64,000 nt of DNA from Microvelia longipes (lineage: Eukaryota; Arthropoda; Insecta; Hemiptera; Veliidae), in assembly GCA_018340805.1 (NCBI GenBank), contig JACMZG010001870.1, positions 46,130,006 through 46,194,005 on the forward strand, read 5' to 3'. This document shows, piece by piece, positions 56,620 to 64,000 of this stretch. Below the pieces are notes generated by a model that saw only the letters and a list, made by a program, of their open reading frames with translations, was not told the origin of the DNA and did not search any database. Position 1 is the first letter of the stretch. Each line of letters opens with the position of its first letter. The translations under genes were made by a program, and so were the position numbers.

Positions 56620-56914
56620 TTAGGATTGTCCGCTTGAGCTGAAACCGGTCGCAATCGTTTTAGAATGACTTCGACCATGTAAAGACTACTTCGAGGTTCT
56701 TCCTCATTTCAGGCCTGCTTAGCTCGGCGTGGATCAGTGGAAGCCATTTTTGTCCTGTCTCTGTGGGAAAGTAGGCTTACCAGGATGGAGCAAGAGGTAG
56801 AGGCCCCTCTTTTATACTATATCCCCAACCTCTAACACTACTGAACCCAAGATATATCGTACGAGTCTTTAACCCCCCTCTTAAGGGGTGTTAGCTGTTT
56901 TGATTCCAATGGAT
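56620..56914 (+). repeat. Dispersed repeat, copy of 46790-47056
   Basis: Shared words GAGCTGAAACCGGTC, CTTCGAGGTTCTTCC, GGCCTGCTTAGCTCGGCGTG and GAAGCCATTTTTGTCCTGTC occur in the same order. It is non-coding. Confidence 0.65.
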
Positions 56915-57345
56915 GAAGCTTTTAGACCAAGAGCCCAGGGGTGTTTTGTTAATAAAAAGTGTAATGGCTGGAACCGGGTTTCATTTTTAGTAAATACCTT
57001 CCTGAACAAGGATCTGCAATTCTGCCGACTCGTACCGGATGGGCGTCCCAGGCAGAACGCACTTTACAGCTCAAATTTACCACCCAAGTTAACAAACAGT
57101 GTAATGGCTGGAACCGGTCTCAATTTTTCGTAAATACCTTCTTGAACAAGGATCTGCAATTCTGCCGACTCGTATCGGATGGGCGTCCCAGGCAGAACCT
57201 TTGACCCCTAAAGTGAGTTCTGCCTGGGACACCCATCCGATACGAGTCGGAGAATTGCAGATCCTTGTTCAGGAAGGTATTTACGAAAAATTGAGACCGG
57301 TTCCAGCCATTACACTTTTTATAAACAAAACACCCCTGGGTCTAT
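56915..57345. mobile_element. Foldback MITE (family B) joined to a LINE
   Basis: It starts TAGACCAAGAGCCCAGGGGT and repeats the arm sequence seen at 41020-41575. The centre is near 57205, and the right arm runs to ACACCCCTGGGTCTA at 57345, where the terminal GCTCTTGG is missing. The LINE coding sequence begins within a few bases. Confidence 0.82.
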
Positions 57346-57347
57346 TT

Positions 57348-58688
57348 CTCCTAGAAATAAGTGAATCTTGTGCAATTTACAAATGTGATGGATGTGAAAA
57401 CATAATGCATAAAAACTGCTCGGGATTGAGAGCCTCTGAAGTCAAGGTGATGGATTACACTAAGGGGGTCCGAACACTCAAATTTTACTGCATTTTATGT
57501 AAAAACTCATCAATTATTGACTTAATTAAAGAAATTAAAGATTTAAAAGAAGAATTCACACAAATGAGAAAACTAATCTTGCAACCAAGTACCGGAAACG
57601 AAAACGTGAATATGTATTTACATTATCAAAACGGGAAACTGTCACCAAATCAAGCACTTGTTACCGAAAATGAAAACCTTAATAAAGAAAAGGTAACAAA
57701 AAACATTATTAATTTATTAAAAGACGATAATCATTTTGAGAAAGAAACCGTTTCAAATGACAAGTTTGATTTTTTAAACCAAACGACCTTGACAGACAGT
57801 GTTGCCACTGAACCAAACAACGAAATTCAAAATCCTGATAAGAAAACTGAATCTAATCATGATGGCATTGCAACAGATTTAAGTTTGGCGCCATTATTCA
57901 AACAGAGCAATGAAGAACCAGCAATCAAAAAACCTGATAACATTGAAAGTACACCAAAGAATGTTGCAGATTCCAATATTAAATCTTATAAAGATGTGTT
58001 AACAAATGAAAATGGCTCTGTTAAACCACAAAAGATCGCGGAAAATTATGCCTCAATTTTTGTATCAAAACTGCGCTTAGATCAGACAATAACTCATATT
58101 AAAAGACTTATTCAGCCAACCCTAAAATATCCAGATGAGATAAGCATCATTGACACACCGATTAAGTCGAAAAATTACAAAGCTATTAAAATAACTGTGA
58201 ATCTAAAAGACTATGACAAGGTTATTAATTCAAAAATATGGCCCCAAGGACTAGATATAACAAAATTTAATGAAGAAAAAACGATCAACCAAGTAAAACA
58301 AAGGCCAAAAAATAATGATAAAGTGTCTGCTCAGTCTGTAATCTTGAATAATGTAATTATCGGAACTGGTGAAGAAGATGAAAAGACTGAATCCGATGAA
58401 GAAAATATTAGTATTGAAGGGATGTCTCGACCACTAAAACAAGCTTGGCTGCATGTCAGTAGAGTAAAGGAAGGTACTACTAAAGAAGCCTTAAAATCAT
58501 ATATACAAAGAAAAATTAAGGACATAGAAGTAACTTGTGAATCTCTGAGTAATAACCCAGAATATCCAACTTTCCGCGTTGGAGTTAATATTAATCACAA
58601 AGATTTAATCGAGCAACCAAATTTTTGGCCAAGAAACGTTCAAGTCAGGCGTTTTTTATGGGCACAGAGGAGGGTCGCTCAAAAATAG
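57348..58688 (+). CDS. LINE ORF1: PHD-like finger plus two RNA-binding-like modules
   Basis: This is the nucleic-acid-binding first ORF of a CR1/jockey-type non-LTR retrotransposon. The open frame runs on from the foldback element, but LINE-like sequence starts near SESCAIYKCDGC. A PHD-like Cys/His finger (CDGCENIMHKNC ... LKFYCILC) is followed by a coiled-coil-prone KEIKDLKEEF stretch and a long Asn/Lys/Glu-rich linker. Two similar modules then end in WP-(x)-hydrophobic text: YASIFVSKLRLDQTI...SKIWPQGLDI and KQAWLHVSRVKEGTT...NFWPRNVQVRRF, resembling degenerate RRMs. The first Cys pair of the finger and the true start are missing, so the copy is 5' truncated. The stop overlaps ORF2 by 64 bases in another frame. 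Confidence 0.82.
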   Translation, partial: LLEISESCAIYKCDGCENIMHKNCSGLRASEVKVMDYTKGVRTLKFYCILCKNSSIIDLIKEIKDLKEEFTQMRKLILQPSTGNENVNMYLHYQNGKLSPNQALVTENENLNKEKVTKNIINLLKDDNHFEKETVSNDKFDFLNQTTLTDSVATEPNNEIQNPDKKTESNHDGIATDLSLAPLFKQSNEEPAIKKPDNIESTPKNVADSNIKSYKDVLTNENGSVKPQKIAENYASIFVSKLRLDQTITHIKRLIQPTLKYPDEISIIDTPIKSKNYKAIKITVNLKDYDKVINSKIWPQGLDITKFNEEKTINQVKQRPKNNDKVSAQSVILNNVIIGTGEEDEKTESDEENISIEGMSRPLKQAWLHVSRVKEGTTKEALKSYIQRKIKDIEVTCESLSNNPEYPTFRVGVNINHKDLIEQPNFWPRNVQVRRFLWAQRRVAQK

Positions 58689-61551
58689 ATAACACGAAAA
58701 ATGGGTGTGTTCGTAATAGACGTTTTGTAAGAATATATTACATAAATGCTCAGTGTTTACGCAATAAATTTGACGAAGTTGAAGTTATCCTTCATCGGGA
58801 AAATATTGATGTCCTATTAGTAGTAGAACATTGGATGAAAGAAATTGAAATTAACTCCATGAAAATAAACAACTTCGCGCTAAAATCTTACTTCTGTAGA
58901 CAAAACTATCAACACGGAGGAACAGCCATATATACCAGACAAGATATTGAATGTAAAGATATAGATAAGATAAAGTCAATAGAAATAGATTGTGAGTTGT
59001 CAGGTATTGAACTAACTAAACAGAACATAAGCATAATAGTTAGTTATAGATCAGATAAAGGTTGTAAAGAGAAATACTTTGATAGACTCTCACAAGTACT
59101 AGACAATTTATCTAAACCCGGCCAAGAAATTGTGTTATGTGGGGATTTCAACTTCAATTTTAATGCTAAACCAGTAAAGCCTGAAGTAACTTGTCTCACC
59201 AATCTTCTTAGAGAGTATAATATGATAAAATTAGTTGATGTACCAACAAAGGGGAGTAATTGTTTAGATAATGTGTTTTCCAACTTAGAAAATAAAATCA
59301 CTTATAAACTAGCTGGTCAGACAGCAGATCATGCTGATATCCTTATTGAGATTAATCTTGCCATAAAAGTTTGTAAGGACAAGTACCATTATGTTAGACC
59401 ATATTCCCAGGACAAAATGGATAATTTCATGCTTCAAATTGCTCAAGTTGATTGGGATTCTATGTTTAAAGAAGGTACTCTAACAGAGCAAGTTGACATT
59501 TTTCTTAACACTCTCAACATGTACCATGACAGCTGTTTTCCATTAAAAAAGTTAAAATAAAGAAAAATAAACAAAAAAGCCTTGGTTACCAAGGAACTTG
59601 ATGAAATGAGGAACTGGTTACGTTATATATTTGATCTTAAACAAGGATATGGCCAAATATTTGATAATATGTATAAAATGGAGAAAAAGAAATATCGACT
59701 AGCCTTAAGAAAACAGAAAAGAAGCTATTATACAGAAATCTCAAAAATGCAACTAATAAAAGTAAAGAGTCTTGGCAAATAATAAAGCATATTCAAGGCA
59801 AAGAGCAAAATTCCATGCAATTAGATATAAATCCTAATGAGGTGAACCAATTCTTCATAAATACCGTTAAAAACATCTCCAATAATAATCATGCTGATAT
59901 AGAAAAAGCTAAAGAAGCAGTATCAACAGCCAGAAAATCTGATAATAAGCTGAGTAGGTTCGCTAGTGAAGGAATATCAGCCAATGATATAATTGAAATT
60001 GTTAAAAAAATGTCTAACTCAAAAAGCAAAGATATATATGGCATATCTCCTTATATATTAAAGCAAATAATATATATAATTCTAGAACCTATTGTTTATA
60101 TAGTCAATAGATGTTACGGTATGGAGAGTTCCCTAAAGCTTTTAAAATTGCTAAAGTGGTGCCTGTTTATAAGAAGGGAGATGCTGCATTGGCATCCAGT
60201 TACAGGCCTATCTCTATATTGCCAACTATATCAAAGATTGTGGAATTGGTAATTAATAAAGAACTGATGAAACACTTAGAGGACAATCATTTATTGTCAA
60301 ATTCACAATTTGGATATAGAAAAAAGTTGTCGACTGTTGATGCTGTCCAGACTGCACTAGAATTTATAGTAGAAGCATTTGAGGATAAGAAATCTGTTTG
60401 CTCGCTTGTTCTGACCTGACAAAGGCTTTCGACTTGGTACCTCATGATATTACTCAAGTTAAACTTGAATACTATAATGTTGATCAAGTTGCTTTGAAAA
60501 CTTTAACAGATTATTCTAAAGATAGAGAACAAGTTGTTATTCTCAAAAATATTAAATCCGATAGCCTAGCAGTTACGACTGGGACACCTCAAGGTTCCCA
60601 CGTTGGCGGAACCACCTTCCTTGTATCAATAAATGATATGCCTTCCTACCTGCAACAAAAGATAAAAAGTATTATTCAAGAAAAAATAGCTATTCAACAA
60701 AATAATATAAAGAATAAAACAAATAAAGTATGTATAGTGCCTAAAACTCAAGTAATAAGTTATTGTGATGATTCAAATTTTATAATAAAATGTAAAAATA
60801 AAGAAGAAGCTAAATTACTATTAGATCAATGGCTAATAAATGCTCAAGAATGGTTTACGTTCAATGGTTTTCTGATAAATAACGAAAAAACTCAAATCTT
60901 GAATTTCTCTCTAAGAAAAGATGATGTTAGCTCTAATATTAAGTTTTTAGGGTTTACCATAGATAGTAAGTTGTCATGGAAACCTCATATAGTCCTAGTA
61001 GAGAAGAAACTTTCTTCTAAAATTTATGTTATAAAAAATCTGAAAAATTATCTAGATGAAAGCTACTTAATGACAGCATATTTGCATTGTTTCAAAGCAT
61101 TATGAGTTATGGGATACTTCTCTGGGGTCATGCTGAAGCAGGTGAAATTTTTCTAAAACAAAAGAAAGTTGTTAGAATAATTAGCAATTCTAAATACCTT
61201 GACCACTGTAAACCGATTTTTAAAAAATTAAAGATACTTACCTTTTATTGCCTGTACATATATCATTGTGTGAAGTATATTAAATTGAATTCTGATAGAT
61301 TTGATATGGTGAAAGATATTCATGGATATGGAACAAGAGCCAGTACAAACAATGGCCTTCTACCTTTGCGGCACAGACTCAATAAATCCAGAACAGGATA
61401 TGGTTATCTCGGTGTTCAACTATATAACCATATCTCTGTGAAAACCCGTGAGATGCCATATAATGAGTTCTGTGCGAAGGTAAAAGGTGTATTGTTGGAA
61501 AACCCTTGTTACCATATCCATGAATTCTTTAAAATAACTAATTTATAATTG
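58625..61551 (+). pseudogene. LINE ORF2: endonuclease and reverse transcriptase
   Basis: ORF2 copies the element by target-primed reverse transcription. The APE-type endonuclease comes first: INAQCLRNKFDEVEV, HGGTAIYTR, SYRSDKG, CGDFNF (catalytic Asp/Asn), LDNVFSN and ADHADI (catalytic His). The reverse transcriptase follows: VVPVYKKGD, SSYRPISILPTISKIVE, DLTKAFDLV (first Asp), TPQGSHVGGT and YCDDSNF, where YADD is usual. Then come WFTFNGFLINNEKTQ, IKFLGFTID and a C-terminal tail ending HEFFKITNL. A TAA lies at 59558. One-base losses at about 59745, 60109, 60412 and 61081 split it into five frames, each moving in the same direction. Otherwise it is intact. The overlap with ORF1 is typical. 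An ATG at 58658 is an alternative start. Confidence 0.88.
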
Positions 61552-61689
61552 GATCTTAATAATTTGGCTCTGACTTTGTAAATGTTCCTTGTAGAATCTC
61601 TTTACAATAAACTCTCTTATTATTATTATTATTATTATTATTATTAGAGGCCGTCGCGTTTTTTCTCCGTTGACAAATAAAATAAAAAA

Positions 61690-62505
61690 AATCGGGTATG
61701 GGGTACCTCGGAACGTTTCCTTATTACATCGGATTCGCTACGCTCATCCTCCCTGCTTCGGACTCGCTTCACTTGTCCTCAGAACTACAGTTCACCAAAT
61801 TTATACTTCAACATGCCTTTTGACTCGCATCATTTGTGTTCAGATAGTTAATGCATCCGTATCCTTCTGAGCGGTCACCCATACACAATGACCACACTCA
61901 AAGCTCCTAAATTTGTATTATCGAACAAAAATCATGAATATACTTGTCGTATTAAAACGAAACTTAGTGTACTTATTTATTAGGTAATTATATCCACTTG
62001 TACCAATTCCAACTAAATTGGGCCATTTTCCATTTTTTTATAATTTTTATAAAACGAGCAGTTTTTTAAATAAAGTCATTCAATAAAAATTGAACTAATA
62101 ATGAGATGATACTTGGCACATATATTAGTTTTATACATACTCACATGCGTGCTAAATATCTCAATCCGATCGCATCATATTTCCGCGTTTTATGATTTTC
62201 GAGTCATTAGAGAGTTTTTGCTGACTCATTATTGCGGATTAATGACGTCATAAAAAAATATTTTTCGAATTGCACAACTACATTGGTAGACTGATTTGTG
62301 TACAAAATGTCAACTCTCTAGCATAAATACAATTGGCGCTACGATGATAACAGACACACACCCACATACAGATAGACAACTTTGCGAAAACCACTCAGGA
62401 GGCCTTAAAAACGCCTGAAGGGATAATTCTGGTTTTATCCCGGTCTCGGTTTTTTTTCGCAAACAATACTTTCCCTAAATACCAACGGTATAGTTGTGGA
62501 AAAGT
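61690..62505 (+). repeat. Dispersed repeat family A, near-complete copy
   Basis: It runs CGGGTATGGGGTACCTCGGA, TCGGATTCGCTACGCTCATC, TCGGACTCGCTTCACTTGTC, CCATACACAATGACCACACT, GTATTAAAACGAAACTTAGT, (CA)n near 62355, AGGCCTTAAAAACGCCTGAA and ends TAAATACCAACGGTATAG. This is the longest copy in the window, about 810 bp. Its only open frame (61670-61870) is not conserved among copies. Confidence 0.8.
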
Positions 62506-62739
62506 AAAAATGTAAGTTTATTCATATTTTTACATAAGTAAAATCAAATTGACGGATCATGACTAAACTTTTAACTATCACTTATATTTTAGAATAGGCA
62601 CGTTCTACACTTATCAAGATCTATTTCTAAATAATATTGGGTATAGAGTTAAGTAGCATTCTTATTACAGCTATTGTTGATTACAGCTCGGAATCTATTT
62701 GATGAATCATGACTATATAGATATTATTTTACTTCAAGT

Positions 62740-62965
62740 CAGGCCCGCAGCCAGGTAGGGGCCATGGGGGGGGGGTCGTCCCCCCTAGCAAAAATTCGCC
62801 CTCTATGACGAGGTATATATCAGTAGACTCCTCTTATGCATGTGTAAATTTCGCCTCCTCTGGGATTGGTTTCGATCTCTCTATAAGTTTTGGCCTGCTT
62901 CAAGTACGTATAAGACAAAATAGTCATCTTCAAACTCTTAGAGATTTAAGGTTTTCATTTTTAAT
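62740..62965 (+). repeat. Poly-G repeat, relative of 10060-10320
   Basis: AGGCCCGCAGCCAGGTAGGG then a run of G, CTAGCAAAAATTCGCCC, GACGAGGTATATATCAGTAG and TTGGCCTGC match the order of the earlier copy. It is non-coding. Confidence 0.55.
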
Positions 62966-63271
62966 TGACAACTTATCAAAGCAAGGAACTTAGTACCGAG
63001 CAATCACTAAGCACGGCTTGACAATCGCCGAATAAACAAAGAATTTTCTTGATGCTACAGCTGTTAGCAGCTTCTATGTTTTGAAGTCCTCAAAGAACTA
63101 ATTAAAAATTTGTTGTTTGATAAATAAACTATTTTCCCAGCTAAGCTCGGGTATCACTGATAGTTATTAATAAAAAAATATTTACATAATTTCATATAAC
63201 GCGAACTTTCAAATGCAACCTTCAAAACGAATTTCATCAAAATAAGTATGGGTTAAAAATTTAATGCAACT
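62966..63271. other. Gene-free AT-rich stretch
   Basis: No coding signal. If the exon at 63272-63440 is real, this is its 3' UTR side on the minus strand. No AATAAA polyadenylation signal was found there. Confidence 0.4.
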
Positions 63272-63440
63272 TTAAATGGAGTTAGAGGGTTCGGAGTTAT
63301 GTCTTTTTGCTGTAACGAAGGGTTTGAAGTTATTAGAGGTAGCTCTTGCGTAGGAGAGGTGATGCGGAACGTCGACAAGTTTCTGTAATTCCCAATACTT
63401 TTTATGTTTTGAATACAAATGATTCCCTCGAGAGCCTTCT
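63272..63440 (-). CDS. Possible last exon of an unrecognised gene
   Basis: On the minus strand, TTCTACAACTCACGAACAG resembles a pyrimidine tract with acceptor, followed by EILEGSRGNHLYSKHKKYWE, LQKLVDVPHHLSYARATSNN and FKPFVTAKRHNSEPSNSI then TAA. Codon usage is varied, the peptide is not repetitive, and no copy exists elsewhere in the window, which favours a genuine C-terminus. The rest of the gene would lie beyond 64000. I do not recognise the family. Confidence 0.35.
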
Positions 63441-63734
63441 AGTATTTCCTCTGTTCGTGAGTTGTAGAACAAAATAAATTAAAGCTTCATTAATCTCGTT
63501 CAGTCACTGCTTTATTTCACTCGTTCTATCATTTTATTTTAAAATAAACTAGAGTGTATTAATTGAAAATGGTATAATATTATTTAGGTTAGTTTTACAA
63601 ACGATTCTAAGACTGCTTTTAAAAATGTACAAAGCTTTTTTCTTAAATAGAGTAACTAATTTCCTTTAAAATTGATAACCCGAAGTATATTGGGTAATTA
63701 ATCAAAAATAATTTAGATATTTCAAATGTATCAG

Positions 63735-63905
63735 TAAAAAATCGGGTACGCGGTACCTCGGAACTTTTTCTCAGCACATCAGATTCGCTACGCTCATCCT
63801 CCCTACTTCGGGCTCGCTTCCCTCGTCCTCAGAATATGCCATTTGCCAAATTTATATTGCAACATGTCTTCAGACTCGCTTCACTCGTCCTCAGATTGTA
63901 AATGA
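63735..63905 (+). repeat. Dispersed repeat family A, 5' part
   Basis: CGGGTACGCGGTACCTCGGA, TTCGCTACGCTCATCCTCCC, ACTCGCTTCACTCGTCC: the first 165 bases of family A, then it stops. Confidence 0.8.
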
Positions 63906-64000
63906 GATGAATAAATTTCCTCAATTTTTGCATTATAACTATAATTCGCTTCATCTTTGCATATTCAGGGCATATTGATGTTAAATAAACCTAAGAACAA

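Larger units (their letters stand above)
57348..61648 (+). mobile_element. CR1/jockey-like LINE, about 4.3 kb, 5' truncated
   Basis: The element comprises ORF1, ORF2, a short 3' UTR (CCTTGTAGAATCTCTTTACA then AATAAACTCTC) and a (TTA)n tail at 61618-61648. Target duplications cannot be traced, because the 5' side is fused to a foldback element. The clade assignment rests on the PHD-bearing ORF1, the APE endonuclease, the absence of RNase H, and the simple-repeat tail. Confidence 0.85.

Overview
This is eukaryotic, repeat-rich, AT-rich animal DNA, most likely from an arthropod and probably an insect. The reasons are long introns holding many kinds of mobile element, GT-AG exons of a metazoan gene, non-LTR retrotransposons, a Crypton-like tyrosine recombinase and many short inverted-repeat elements. 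I cannot name the species. No bacterial, organellar or viral block was recognised, and no tRNA or rRNA gene stands up.

One host gene is well supported: a CNNM (ancient conserved domain) metal-transport-mediator gene on the minus strand. Ten internal exons lie between 39915 and 23119, with compatible splice phases throughout. They encode, in order, the extracellular region, the DUF21 membrane domain, the paired CBS domains and most of the C-terminal cyclic-nucleotide-binding-like domain. The first exon(s) and last exon(s) were not found. Two further minus-strand pieces, at 24902-25229 and 63272-63440, may belong to unrecognised genes.

Layout: 1-3900 is gene-free and holds three tandem-repeat blocks. 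3901-9429 is a 5.5-kb foldback element with two 2.24-kb inverted arms filled with about 54-bp tandem units. 9430-23000 holds a LINE fragment, foldback and TIR elements, microsatellites and a Crypton-like recombinase split into two halves. 23119-39915 is the CNNM gene, with introns full of MITEs, minisatellites and palindromes. 40000-57000 is a mosaic of short elements, including a 1596-bp hAT-like element with a perfect 8-bp target duplication inside a 61-bp tandem array. 57348-61648 is a nearly complete CR1/jockey-like LINE with two ORFs. 61649-64000 is mostly dispersed repeats.

Three patterns run across regions. First, a 13-bp motif containing GCGAAGC, a sequence known to form an unusually stable DNA mini-hairpin, recurs in several unrelated repeat families. 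Second, several foldback elements share a terminal CCAAGAGCC. Third, all eight frameshifts I could place in recognisable coding sequence (recombinase, LINE, one CNNM exon) are single-base losses, mostly in short homopolymers, which suggests assembly error more than genuine decay.
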